Assembly (NCBI GenBank): GCA_017959005.1
Contig: JAGDBO010000012.1
Coordinates: 1 to 64,000 of the forward strand
DNA: 64,000 nt
DNA from: Bacteroidales bacterium
GTDB taxonomy: Bacteria > Bacteroidota > Bacteroidia > Bacteroidales > UBA932
Reading direction: 5' to 3'
The translations under genes were made by a program, and so were the position numbers. The notes below the pieces were generated by a model that ran no database searches, had not been told where the DNA came from, and worked only from the letters and a program-made list of their open reading frames with translations. Position 1 is the stretch's first letter; every line of letters begins with the position of its first letter. This document shows positions 39,529 through 48,190 of this stretch, in pieces.

Positions 39529-39915
39529 ATGAAACGATTAACCCTTTTAATGACTTGTCTATTATTAAGTTTTGTCGCATTTGCACAAGACTCAAGTAAG
39601 GATTATTACATTTACAACATTATTCACATTAATGGTGGCGTTAAGAGCGAGGGATTGACTGTAAATATTGATAATGGTCAGTCTGTGGATAAGTTAAAAG
39701 ATGATAACGGAAAGGTTATCAAGTTCAAGACAACAGCGGCTATTTTGATGTATTTCATATCAAAAGATTGGGAATTGTTTGTGAGCGGGTCATCCACTTC
39801 AGGCAGTTCTGCTGGGGGGTATGGAGCCGTGACAACTAACTCATATTGGATTATACGAAAACTGTGTACAGAAGAGGAGTTTAATAATCTTGTCAGGGAA
39901 GGTCGGAAGAAATAA
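39529..39915 (+). CDS. Small secreted protein of unknown function
   Basis: The 128-aa protein has a clear signal peptide (MKRLTLLMTCLLLSFVAFAQ, cleavage near residue 19). The mature ~109 residues start DSSKDYYIYNIIHINGG and contain a Ser/Gly-rich stretch (SGSSTSGSSAGGYGAV) near 88-103. There is no lipobox or membrane anchor. I do not recognise the family. It is 12 nt after the CoiA-like gene and ends at a strong terminator, so it may be cotranscribed with the nuclease. Confidence 0.7.
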   Translation: MKRLTLLMTCLLLSFVAFAQDSSKDYYIYNIIHINGGVKSEGLTVNIDNGQSVDKLKDDNGKVIKFKTTAAILMYFISKDWELFVSGSSTSGSSAGGYGAVTTNSYWIIRKLCTEEEFNNLVREGRKK

Positions 39916-39949
39916 AAAAATCGCCGGACAAGCCGGCGATTTTTTATTT
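39911..39949. terminator. Bidirectional Rho-independent terminator
   Basis: TCGCCGG (39921-39927) pairs with CCGGCGA (39933-39939) and is flanked by an A run and a T run. It serves the secreted-protein gene on plus and htpG on minus. Confidence 0.9.
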
Positions 39950-41947
39950 CAACAGACTCAGGCTTCTTTCTATGAATTCGCTGAGGGCCTTGCCTTTAAG
40001 CATTCCGTTGGAGAGAAGCGCAAGGTCTGCAACTTGCTTAAGCAGAGTGTTGTTCTTACCGAATTCCGTCATCACTCCCTTTCTCTTCTCCCTTATCTCA
40101 TCCAACTGTTTGTTGAGTGATGTACGGCTCTCTCTCTGCTCGGTTGTAATCTCGTCATACTTCTTGTCCTTAGTGGCCTCATCAAGTTCTTTAAGTGCCT
40201 GATCTACCGTCTCTTTTTCCTTGTTGAACTTATCCGCCTCAACGGAGGTCTTCTCCTCAAGGTCTTTAATAATGTTCATAACCAGAGGGTTCTGGCAGTT
40301 GAGCTTAAGAGTGTAGAACTCAGGCATCTCACTGTAGTAGTTGAGTCCGCCTCCAATAGCGCTCATCTCTCTGTTCCTTCTCATAAACTCGTTCTGAGTA
40401 ATCAGAAGAGGAACGGCATTCTCTCCAAGGTTCTCTGCTACAAGGTTATAGCTTGCATTGTTAGGAAGAACGGCAGCAAAAGCGCTCTCAAGATCCAACT
40501 CCTCTCCCTCCTTAAGCTGAGGTTTCTGCCTATCCTCTTTCTTAATGAGAGAATCTACTGAATCTGAGTCCACTCTTGCAAAGCGGCTGTTCTTAATCTT
40601 ACTCTCCAGAAGGCTTACAAAGTGGGAATCCAGCTGGCAGTCAAACAGCAGCACCTGGTAGCCCTTGTTCTTTGCAGCCTCAATCTGCTGATACTGCTCG
40701 GTAGTATCTGTAGCATAGAGATATACAACGTTCTTATCTTTATCCTTCTGCTCTTTTTCAATCAGTTTTGTAAAGTCATCATACTTGATGAATTTACCAT
40801 CCGTAGTCTTAAAGAGAGCGAACTTCATAGCTCTCTCACAGAATTTCTCATCTGTAAGCATTCCGTACTCAATGAAAATCTTGAGGTTATCCCACTTACT
40901 CTCAAACTCCTCCTTCTTCTCTTTGGATATCTCCTCCAGGCGGTCTGCCACCTTCTTTGTGATGTAGGTGGAGATTTTCTTAACGTTGGAATCTGCCTGC
41001 AGATAACTTCTTGAGACGTTAAGAGGAATATCCGGAGAGTCTATAACACCATAAAGAAGGGTAAGGAAATCCGGTACGATGTTCTCCACTGAATCAGTTA
41101 CAAACATCTGATTGCAATAGAGTTGTATTCTGTCCTTGGTAACCTCCATCCTATCCTTTATCTTAGGGAAATAGAGGATTCCGGTAAGGTTGAAAGGATA
41201 ATCTACGTTGAGGTGAATCCAGAATAGCGGATCCTCCTTCATAGGGTAGAGCTTGCGGTAGAAGTTCAGATACTCCTCGTCCTTAATCTCACTCGGAGTT
41301 TTAGTCCAAAGGGGCTCTGAGTCATTTATTATAACAGAGCCAAAGTCAATCTTTACAGGCATGAATTTGCAGTATTTTCTGAGCAGTTCCTCAACCTTTC
41401 TCTTCTCTGCAAACTCTTTGGAATCATCATCCAGATAGAGAGTTATGCGCGTACCTCTCTCGCTGCGGTCAGACTCCTCCATAGTGAACTCCGGGGAACC
41501 GTCACAGCTCCACTTAACACCCTTGCTTCCCTCCTTGTAAGAGAGTGACTCAATCTCCACCTTCTTTGAGACCATAAATGCAGAGTAAAATCCCAGTCCG
41601 AAGTGGCCTATAATGCTCTCCAACTGATCTTTATACTTCTCCAAAAACTCTCCCGCAGATGAGAATGCAATCTGGTTTATATACTTGTCTACCTCCTCTG
41701 CGGTCATACCTATACCGCGGTCCGTAACAGTTAGTATGTGCTTCTTTTCATCCGCCTCCACTTTGATGGTAAGGTCTCCCAACTCGCCTTTAAACTCTCC
41801 CTTACCAGCAATGGCCTTCAGTTTCTGAGAGGCATCTACTGCGTTGGCTACCAACTCTCTGAGGAATATCTCATGGTCTGAATAGAGGAACTTTTTAATA
41901 ACCGGAAATATATTATCCGTGGTTACTCCAATTTTACCTTTTGTCAT
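39944..41947 (-). CDS. htpG: Chaperone HtpG (Hsp90)
   Basis: ATP-dependent cytosolic chaperone of 667 aa. The GHKL ATPase domain begins MTKGKIGVTTDNIFPVIKKFLY, with RELVANAVDA (E31, N35) and DRGIGMT, GHFGLGFYSAFMV. Middle and dimerisation domains follow. An in-frame start at 42046 would add 33 residues read through an upstream terminator hairpin; the ATG at 41947 matches the family. No TAnnTTTG box is seen in front, so it may use an alternative or stress promoter. Confidence 0.96.
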   Translation of the reverse strand: MTKGKIGVTTDNIFPVIKKFLYSDHEIFLRELVANAVDASQKLKAIAGKGEFKGELGDLTIKVEADEKKHILTVTDRGIGMTAEEVDKYINQIAFSSAGEFLEKYKDQLESIIGHFGLGFYSAFMVSKKVEIESLSYKEGSKGVKWSCDGSPEFTMEESDRSERGTRITLYLDDDSKEFAEKRKVEELLRKYCKFMPVKIDFGSVIINDSEPLWTKTPSEIKDEEYLNFYRKLYPMKEDPLFWIHLNVDYPFNLTGILYFPKIKDRMEVTKDRIQLYCNQMFVTDSVENIVPDFLTLLYGVIDSPDIPLNVSRSYLQADSNVKKISTYITKKVADRLEEISKEKKEEFESKWDNLKIFIEYGMLTDEKFCERAMKFALFKTTDGKFIKYDDFTKLIEKEQKDKDKNVVYLYATDTTEQYQQIEAAKNKGYQVLLFDCQLDSHFVSLLESKIKNSRFARVDSDSVDSLIKKEDRQKPQLKEGEELDLESAFAAVLPNNASYNLVAENLGENAVPLLITQNEFMRRNREMSAIGGGLNYYSEMPEFYTLKLNCQNPLVMNIIKDLEEKTSVEADKFNKEKETVDQALKELDEATKDKKYDEITTEQRESRTSLNKQLDEIREKRKGVMTEFGKNNTLLKQVADLALLSNGMLKGKALSEFIERSLSLLK

Positions 41948-41971
41948 AATATTTAATCTTAATCTCTTTCT

Positions 41972-42022
41972 GTTAAATAAAAATTCTCCCGATGGTGTTT
42001 CAATCTTTATACCATCGGGAGA
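41972..42022 (-). terminator. Rho-independent terminator after the DUF2807 gene
   Basis: A 12-bp perfect inverted repeat (TCTCCCGATGGT at 41985-41996, ACCATCGGGAGA at 42011-42022) with a 14-base loop. On the minus strand it is followed by a T-rich stretch. It separates the ECF-sigma unit from htpG. Confidence 0.8.
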
Positions 42023-42058
42023 CTTATGACAAATTGTCACTAACAACCAACTACACTA

Positions 42059-42979
42059 CTATTGATGACTCAGGGAGGTTCCGCGTGTTCTCTCTATCAT
42101 AACCTTGTCCGGATTTCCGGAATATACTAGTCTTGAGGCACCTGAGAGTTCACCCTTAATACTCCTGAGTACTTTAACTTTACCCTTTGAGGCACCGCTG
42201 AGGTCTACTTTTGCACTATTTACCGTAAAATCTTCTCCGCTGAAAACTGAGGCTCCGCTGGCATCTACTGTAACGCTCTCACCCTTTCCGTTAAGAATAA
42301 CTGAGGATGCACCGCTTATATCTGCGTCCAGAGTCTCAATATTGCCTGAAATTTTGACTTTTGAGGCTCCGCTGGCATCAATACTCACCTCTGAGAAAGA
42401 ACCGGTTTGAATGAGGCTGGAAGCGCCGCTTACGTCATATTTAATCTTTCTTGCGGAGAGGTTGTTAAGCTTTGCCTTGGTGGCACCGCTGAGGTCAATA
42501 AAGCACTCATCCTCGTTGAAGGAGTCTTTCAGAGTGAGTGAACTGGCTCCGGAAAGATCTATCTTTGAGATTTTTACAGCCTCTACGGTAACCTTGACCG
42601 GTCCCCTGAGATTCTTGCCCCTGGCAGGCTTGTTTGATGAGAAGGAGTAACCGTTCTCCACCCTCAGGGAAAGGGTTCCGCCGTCATACTTTACAATTAT
42701 GTGCTCCAGAGTCCTTTTAGGGGCGGTAACCGTCACCCTTCCCACGTTAGACTTGCTCACCTCAACCTCAAAGACTGAGGATGCCTTAATTGCCGTGATT
42801 TCAGAGAATAGGAATGATGCTTTGCACGTTGTCCCATCTGTAACGACCTTGTCCTTTGATGAGTTATCCGCCTTTATCACAGTCACTTTTGCGGTCTGTG
42901 ACATGGAAGGTACTGCAACCGCCGCCACCAAAATCGCCGCCAATGCCGCCTTACATAATGTTCTGATAATCTGTTTCAT
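42059..42979 (-). CDS. DUF2807 (GIN-domain) secreted protein
   Basis: The 306-aa exported protein has a signal peptide (about 1-27, ending VPSMSQ). The body is a beta-helix-like domain of repeated DxSGASxxxL motifs (LDLSGASSL, IDLSGATKA, YDVSGASSL, IDASGASKV, ADISGASSV, VDASGASVF, VDLSGASKG). The family is common on Bacteroidetes surfaces, of unknown function. It is the third gene of an ECF sigma / anti-sigma-like unit (12-nt gap) and ends at a strong terminator, so it is probably a target or partner of the regulators. Confidence 0.92.
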   Translation of the reverse strand: MKQIIRTLCKAALAAILVAAVAVPSMSQTAKVTVIKADNSSKDKVVTDGTTCKASFLFSEITAIKASSVFEVEVSKSNVGRVTVTAPKRTLEHIIVKYDGGTLSLRVENGYSFSSNKPARGKNLRGPVKVTVEAVKISKIDLSGASSLTLKDSFNEDECFIDLSGATKAKLNNLSARKIKYDVSGASSLIQTGSFSEVSIDASGASKVKISGNIETLDADISGASSVILNGKGESVTVDASGASVFSGEDFTVNSAKVDLSGASKGKVKVLRSIKGELSGASRLVYSGNPDKVMIERTRGTSLSHQ

Positions 42980-42991
42980 ATTGTTCCTTTT

Positions 42992-43528
42992 TTAATTTTC
43001 TTGTTCAGTATTTATCGCGATAAAAGTCTTTACTTTTTTAAGCCCCTCCATCTTCCTCTCATAGTACTCTTTTATGATCTTCTGCTTCTCCTTTTTGCTC
43101 ATCTCCTTAGGAAGCTGAAGGTTCATAGGAATTGTATCTGAGGTAACTATACTCTCGATGGAGTACTTTACATCCTCTCTGTCAAACTCTCCCATCTGTG
43201 AGATCTGGTCTGCCAGCTCCTCCGCATACTTCTCCATTTCAAACATATATTTGTTCTCCATTCTCTTTGTAGAGTCTGTAACTGAAGGGTCTTTTAAAAG
43301 GAGGAAGGCAACTGCAACGGCACAAAGTCCTCCGGTAATGGCCAAAGAGAGTCCTCTTCCGGTGTAGAGATTTGATGACCAGTCAATTAACCTCTGCCAG
43401 AGGTTTTTCTTAGCCTCCCTCTGCTGAAGGCGTTCAAGGAATCTCTCCTTATGCCCCTCAGGCATGCGGCCCTCATCAAAAAGCTCTCTGTTTCTGAGGA
43501 TTATCTCCTCCAAGTTATCTCTATTCAT
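42992..43528 (-). CDS. Putative membrane anti-sigma factor
   Basis: The 178-aa protein has a cytosolic charged N-terminus (MNRDNLEEIILRNRELFDEG, with MPEGHKERFLERLQ, typical of small Bacteroidetes proteins next to ECF sigma genes), one membrane segment near 60-78 (LSLAITGGLCAVAVAFLLL), and a periplasmic helical part. Its start overlaps the sigma-factor stop by 8 bp. The assignment as anti-sigma factor rests on position and topology, not on a recognised ZAS motif. Confidence 0.72.
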   Translation of the reverse strand: MNRDNLEEIILRNRELFDEGRMPEGHKERFLERLQQREAKKNLWQRLIDWSSNLYTGRGLSLAITGGLCAVAVAFLLLKDPSVTDSTKRMENKYMFEMEKYAEELADQISQMGEFDREDVKYSIESIVTSDTIPMNLQLPKEMSKKEKQKIIKEYYERKMEGLKKVKTFIAINTEQEN

Positions 43529-44045
43529 AATATATTCCCTCCTTTTTTAAGAGTTGGGCAAGGTACTGCCTGCCCCTCATATATTGACTTCTGATTGAAC
43601 TCTCTTTGTCTCCGGTAATCTGTGCAATCTCCTCATAATCATACCCCTCTATTAGTTTTAAAGATACCGTTGTACGGCAACTGTTGGGAAGGGATGAAAT
43701 CAGTCTTATTACCGCTTGGATTACGGGCGTCTCTTCTGCACTCTCCGCCCCCGTATAGATCTCAGGCTCTGATTTTTCCGCCAGAAAAGAGATCTCCTGA
43801 TCGTAGGCGCTCTTTCTCTCCCTCCTTCTTAGAATATCCAGACATTTTCTTACGCAAACCCTTCTTAACCAGCCTCCTATATTCTCTATCTCCTCCGTTT
43901 CCGCCTTGTCATAATATTTGAGGATACTCTCCTGCATTGCATCTTCCGCCTCTGCAGAGTTGCCCAGCAGACGGAGGGCCGTAAAGTAGAGCCCTCTGGA
44001 AAAGCTGTCGTAAATCTCCTCTATGTCTATGGATTTTCTCTTCAT
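43521..44045 (-). CDS. ECF-type RNA polymerase sigma factor
   Basis: The 174-aa sigma70-family ECF protein has region 2 (FSRGLYFTALRLLGNSAEAEDAMQE, split about 10-40) and region 4 HTH (LIEGYDYEEIAQITGDKESSIRSQYMRG) near 125-155. An ATG at 44045 matches family N-termini; an in-frame ATG at 44063 adds 6 residues. It overlaps the anti-sigma-like gene by 8 bp. It should activate its own unit, including the DUF2807 gene. Confidence 0.92.
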   Translation of the reverse strand: MKRKSIDIEEIYDSFSRGLYFTALRLLGNSAEAEDAMQESILKYYDKAETEEIENIGGWLRRVCVRKCLDILRRRERKSAYDQEISFLAEKSEPEIYTGAESAEETPVIQAVIRLISSLPNSCRTTVSLKLIEGYDYEEIAQITGDKESSIRSQYMRGRQYLAQLLKKEGIYYE

Positions 44046-44076
44046 TCCACCAATATGACGCACTCCTAAAAAGAAT

Positions 44077-44108
44077 GTTGCAACTTTTTTTCAAAAAAAG
44101 TAAATTTG
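44077..44108 (+). promoter_or_regulatory. Promoter of the pruA-dipeptidase operon
   Basis: GTTG at 44077-44080 in the -33 position, a 20-bp spacer, then the -7 box TAAATTTG at 44101-44108. ATG follows after 37 nt. One of the best promoter matches in the window. Confidence 0.65.
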
Positions 44109-44145
44109 TATGAGATAGACAATAAGAAATCAAAATTCAGATACT

Positions 44146-45771
44146 ATGAACAATTCAATTTTCAGCTTTCCGTTACCGGCTAACGAACCCGTAAAAGGTT
44201 ATCTTGCAGGCAGTCCGGAACGCATTGCAATAGATGCGGAACTTAAAAGACAGAGCAAAACCGTAGTAGAGATTCCTCTTATCATAGGGGGTAAGGAGGT
44301 TCGTACCGGCAACATAGGCAAAGTTGTTGAGCCTCATAATCATAAACATGTTTTGGCAACCTATCATAAGGCGGGTGAGAAAGAGGTTCAGATGGCCGTA
44401 GATGCCGCTATGGAGGCACATAAGGCTTGGGGCGAGACTCCTTGGAGAACCAGAGCCGCCATCCTACTCAAAGCTGCAGATTTAATTGCCGGAAAATACA
44501 GGGCTTTAATCAATGCAGCATGTATGCTGGGTCAGAGTAAGAATATGTTCCAGGCAGAGATTGACTCAGCCTGCGAGCTCATAGACTTCCTCCGTTACAA
44601 CGCAGCATACGCTTCAGAGATTTATGCAATGCAGCCAAAGTGTGCTCCAGGTCAGATTAACTCAATGGAGTACAGACCGTTGGAGGGTTTCATCCTGGCG
44701 GTTACTCCGTTTAATTTCACCTCAATTGCATCCAACCTCAACATGACTCCGGTATTGATGGGTAACACTACCGTTTGGAAACCATCAACCACCGCACTGC
44801 TCTCCAACTACTATGTAATGAAGGTATTTATGGAGGCCGGTCTTCCTGCTGGAGTTGTAAACTTCCTGCCGGGTCCGGGTGCTGTAATTGGCAAAGTTGC
44901 ACTGGCTTCTCCGGATTTGGGAGGTATTCACTTTACCGGTTCAAGTGCCACATTCTACGGACTTTGGAAGAGTGTAGGAATGAATATAGACAAGTACAAG
45001 ACCTTCCCTCGTCTGGTTGGAGAGACCGGAGGAAAAGACTTTATATTCGTACATCCAAGTGCTGATCCTGAGGCTGTTGCAAACGCAGCATTCTGCGGAG
45101 CCTTTGAGTTTGCAGGTCAGAAATGTTCTGCAGCCAGCCGTATGTACTGCCCTAAGTCACTGTGGGCTAAGGTGCTGAAGGGAATGAAGGAGAGATGCGC
45201 TGCAGTAAAGATGGGAGACGTAATGGATCCTGAGAACTTTGTAAATGCTGTGATTGACGAGCCTTCATTTGACAACATTGCAAAGGCAATTGCATACGCA
45301 AAGAGATCCAAGGATGCAGAGATTGTGATTGGCGGAACCTGTGACAAGAGCGTAGGTTACTTCATCCAGCCAACAGTAATCCTGGCTAAAAAGCCTGATT
45401 TCAAGACAATGGCGGAGGAACTCTTTGGTCCGGTCCTCACCGTTTACGTATATGAAGACAAGAACCTTGAGAAGGCAATAGAGCTTTGCAACACAACCTC
45501 TCCTTACGGCCTTACCGGCTCAGTATTCGGACAGGACAGAATAGCTTGTGACGATATCTGCAATAAGCTCAGATACAGCGCAGGAAACTTCTACATCAAT
45601 GACAAGCCAACCGGAGCGGTTGTAGGTTTGCAGCCGTTCGGAGGTTCCAGAGCTTCAGGAACCAATGACAAGGCAGGCAGCTCATTCAACCTTATGAGAT
45701 GGGTTACTTCCCGCGCAATTAAGGAGACTCTGGTTTCTCCTACATCATGGAAATATAGCTATATGAAATAA
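44146..45771 (+). CDS. pruA: L-glutamate gamma-semialdehyde (P5C) dehydrogenase
   Basis: NAD-dependent aldehyde dehydrogenase oxidising glutamate-5-semialdehyde to glutamate in proline/arginine breakdown. The 541-aa protein has the substrate-specific N-terminus (IPLIIGGKEVRTGNIGKVVEPHNH), AVTPFNFTSIASNLNMTPVLMGNT split, catalytic Glu in LVGETGGKDF, catalytic Cys in FEFAGQKCSAASRMY, and the C-terminal PFGGSRASGTNDKAG. It is the stand-alone form, not fused to proline dehydrogenase, and no such gene is near. The M19 dipeptidase follows 8 nt later. Confidence 0.94.
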   Translation: MNNSIFSFPLPANEPVKGYLAGSPERIAIDAELKRQSKTVVEIPLIIGGKEVRTGNIGKVVEPHNHKHVLATYHKAGEKEVQMAVDAAMEAHKAWGETPWRTRAAILLKAADLIAGKYRALINAACMLGQSKNMFQAEIDSACELIDFLRYNAAYASEIYAMQPKCAPGQINSMEYRPLEGFILAVTPFNFTSIASNLNMTPVLMGNTTVWKPSTTALLSNYYVMKVFMEAGLPAGVVNFLPGPGAVIGKVALASPDLGGIHFTGSSATFYGLWKSVGMNIDKYKTFPRLVGETGGKDFIFVHPSADPEAVANAAFCGAFEFAGQKCSAASRMYCPKSLWAKVLKGMKERCAAVKMGDVMDPENFVNAVIDEPSFDNIAKAIAYAKRSKDAEIVIGGTCDKSVGYFIQPTVILAKKPDFKTMAEELFGPVLTVYVYEDKNLEKAIELCNTTSPYGLTGSVFGQDRIACDDICNKLRYSAGNFYINDKPTGAVVGLQPFGGSRASGTNDKAGSSFNLMRWVTSRAIKETLVSPTSWKYSYMK

Positions 45772-45779
45772 ATACAACT

Positions 45780-46910
45780 ATGGCAAAGTCAGTACATCAG
45801 CTTCACATGGAAGCAATGGTTGTGGACACACACTGTGACACACCTCTAAGAATTGATGAAGAACATGCAGACCTCGGCGTAAGAAGCGACGAGGGGCACA
45901 ATGATTTCATAAGAATGAAGGAGGGCGGTTTGGACCTCTCCTTCTATGCAATCTTTACCCGCACCAGACTCACTCCGGATCAGGCTACAGTTCAGGCAGT
46001 CAGACTTATCGGGGAGACTAAAGATATGATTGCCGCCAACAGAGACAAAGTAGAACTGGCATACTCCGTACGTCACGCACGTGAGATTAAAAAGAGCGGC
46101 AGAGGAGCCATTATGCTGGGTATGGAGAACGGTGCTCCAATCCAGAATGACATTGCTCTTCTGAATGAGTTCTACAGAATGGGAGTAAGATATGTAACAC
46201 TCTGTCACTCAGCACACAACCAGCTCTGTGACTCCTGCGCTCCAAAAGAGGCAATGTGGCACGGACTCTCTCCGTTCGGAAAAAAGGTTGTTGAGCAGAT
46301 GAACCGCCTGGGTATGATTGTAGATGTTTCCCACCTCTCAGACGAATCCTTCTATGACTGCCTCAAATACTCTAAGGCTCCGATAGTTGCAACTCACTCC
46401 TGCTGTCGTGCAATGTGCAAGCATCCAAGGAATATGACAGACAAGATGATAAAGGATCTTGCAAAGGCAGGCGGAGTAATTCAGATTAATTTCTATCCTG
46501 CATTCCTCAGTGACGCTTACGGTACAGACGCTTACTTTGACGCTGCAGATCAGTACGATGCAGCAATGAAGGCATACTGGAGAAGCGGCAAGAAGGGAAA
46601 GAAAGAGATAGCCGAGTTCAAGAGAATGACTCAGTACATTAAGAAGAACTTCCCATCTCCTTCCTACAAACTTCTGGTAGACCACATTGAGCATGTAATC
46701 AACTTGGTAGGAATAGATTACGTAGGTCTGGGTTCAGACTATGACGGAATTGAAATGCCTCCTATCGGGATGGAAGACGTAAGCAAGTTTGAGGTTATCA
46801 CCAAAGAGCTCCGCCACCGCGGCTACTCTGATGACGAGATTAAGAAAGTTCTGGGTGAGAACTTCCTCCGCGCCTTCAGCCAGGTTGAGGATATGGCAAT
46901 GACTATTTAA
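45780..46910 (+). CDS. Membrane-dipeptidase family (M19) dipeptidase
   Basis: The 376-aa zinc dipeptidase of the renal-dipeptidase family has metal His/Asp in VVDTHCDTPL (H18, D20), GMENGAPIQ, LCHSAHN, VDVSHLSD and VATHSCCRAMCKHPRN, and a late Asp motif GLGSDYDGIE. There is no signal peptide, so it probably hydrolyses dipeptides in the cytosol. It forms an operon with pruA, linking peptide cleavage to amino-acid oxidation, and fits the DPP4/DPP11 dipeptide supply. Confidence 0.93.
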   Translation: MAKSVHQLHMEAMVVDTHCDTPLRIDEEHADLGVRSDEGHNDFIRMKEGGLDLSFYAIFTRTRLTPDQATVQAVRLIGETKDMIAANRDKVELAYSVRHAREIKKSGRGAIMLGMENGAPIQNDIALLNEFYRMGVRYVTLCHSAHNQLCDSCAPKEAMWHGLSPFGKKVVEQMNRLGMIVDVSHLSDESFYDCLKYSKAPIVATHSCCRAMCKHPRNMTDKMIKDLAKAGGVIQINFYPAFLSDAYGTDAYFDAADQYDAAMKAYWRSGKKGKKEIAEFKRMTQYIKKNFPSPSYKLLVDHIEHVINLVGIDYVGLGSDYDGIEMPPIGMEDVSKFEVITKELRHRGYSDDEIKKVLGENFLRAFSQVEDMAMTI

Positions 46911-46915
46911 CGCAC

Positions 46916-48184
46916 TTATTCAAGCAATCCGGCCTGTTGGAGGATGGCGTCTATCTTTTTGACTGCGTCCCAACGGTCTTTATCATTGCGGTTTTCAAAG
47001 ATGAGGACCGTTACGTCCTGCTCTGGGTAGTAGCCCTCGTAAATCTGGAATCCGCCGTTGTCTCCGGTGTGGTAAACCTTCTTAGGGAAGCCAGGCTGTT
47101 GCTCAATGAACCAGCCGTATCCGTAGAAGGTGTTATCTCTGTTCTGATAGCCGCTGAACTTGCTGCCAGACACGGTGTTAACCAATGACCATGCTTTATC
47201 TTTGGCTCTCTGTGGAATGACTTTGTTGTCTCTCATTGCCTTAATCCACTCTGCAAACTCGTGGGTTGAGGTGTAGATTCCACCGTCTGCTTTGGTAGCA
47301 AAGAATGTCTCCTCTCCGTAGTCACACTCAATGAAAGGACTCTTAATATCAGTAGGATATTTGGCCTTTGCATTCTCCTGAGCAGTAGGGGCTCCCGCCG
47401 GTTTGTCTGAATCTGTTGCAGAGGTTTCACCACCCTCAGCCAGAACGTAGCCGTGTGCCATATTCGGAATCTTAGGCTCGTTTTCCTCTGAGAAATAGAG
47501 GGTTGATAACATATGTGCCGGAGTGAAAATGTTCTCTTTCATATACTCCTCAAATCCTTTTCCGCTCAGTTTCTCTATAAAAAGATAGAGCAGCTGGAAG
47601 GTTGGGTTGATATACTGATACTCTGTACCAGGCTCAAAATTAAGCTCTTTAAGCCCCTTCATATACTCAATGGACTGCATGTCCGTGCAGCGGAGCATAA
47701 ACTCTCTGTCTGTGCGAGGTCTGGTATCCGGAATACCGGAAGCGTGAGACATAAGATGTGCCGGAGTGATCTTGGTGAAAGGCTCCTTCTTCTTTGGCAG
47801 ATAAGGAGTTACAAGAGGAGATACATCATAGATACTCTTCTCTATATCCAGTTTTCCCTCCTCTGCAAGTTTTAAGATTGCAACTGCTGTAAACTGCTTT
47901 GAACAGGAGGCAATGTTGAAGAAGGTGTTGCCGTCAATCTTATAACGGCGTGCAATGTCTGAGTGGCCGTAGCCCTTGTCGAATAGAATGCTGTCTCCCT
48001 TCATAATCAACACAGCACCACCAGGTTCCGCAAATAGGGTATCCATTGGGGTGTATCTCTCCGTAAAGAGACTGTCAATCTTTTGCATTGCATCCGCAAT
48101 TGGATCCGCTTCTTTTTTCTTACATGAAATCATAACTGACGAGATTATAAATAGGAGTGCACTCCAGAGTAATACTTTTTTCAT
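46916..48184 (-). CDS. Serine hydrolase lipoprotein (beta-lactamase class C / PBP-like)
   Basis: The 422-aa lipoprotein has a lipobox ending at Cys21 (SVMISC). The active-site SxxK is S93-K96 (NIASCSKQF), the YxN-like motif is in TEYQYINPTFQLLY, and an HTG motif (YHTGDNGGF) is near 375. This class includes esterases, D-aminopeptidases and muropeptide hydrolases; a beta-lactamase role should not be assumed. It is the last gene of the pyrD-cinA unit (6-nt gap). Confidence 0.9.
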   Translation of the reverse strand: MKKVLLWSALLFIISSVMISCKKKEADPIADAMQKIDSLFTERYTPMDTLFAEPGGAVLIMKGDSILFDKGYGHSDIARRYKIDGNTFFNIASCSKQFTAVAILKLAEEGKLDIEKSIYDVSPLVTPYLPKKKEPFTKITPAHLMSHASGIPDTRPRTDREFMLRCTDMQSIEYMKGLKELNFEPGTEYQYINPTFQLLYLFIEKLSGKGFEEYMKENIFTPAHMLSTLYFSEENEPKIPNMAHGYVLAEGGETSATDSDKPAGAPTAQENAKAKYPTDIKSPFIECDYGEETFFATKADGGIYTSTHEFAEWIKAMRDNKVIPQRAKDKAWSLVNTVSGSKFSGYQNRDNTFYGYGWFIEQQPGFPKKVYHTGDNGGFQIYEGYYPEQDVTVLIFENRNDKDRWDAVKKIDAILQQAGLLE

Positions 48185-48190
48185 ACGATA

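Noticed and set aside
42105-42995. Plus-strand open frames opposite the DUF2807 gene
   Set aside because: Repeats of the SGAS motif read in antisense; the minus-strand frame has a signal peptide and fits the operon.
46916-48184. Antibiotic-resistance beta-lactamase
   Set aside because: The family signature SxxK/YxN/HTG is shared by esterases and peptidases; it is a chromosomal lipoprotein behind cinA, so resistance cannot be claimed.
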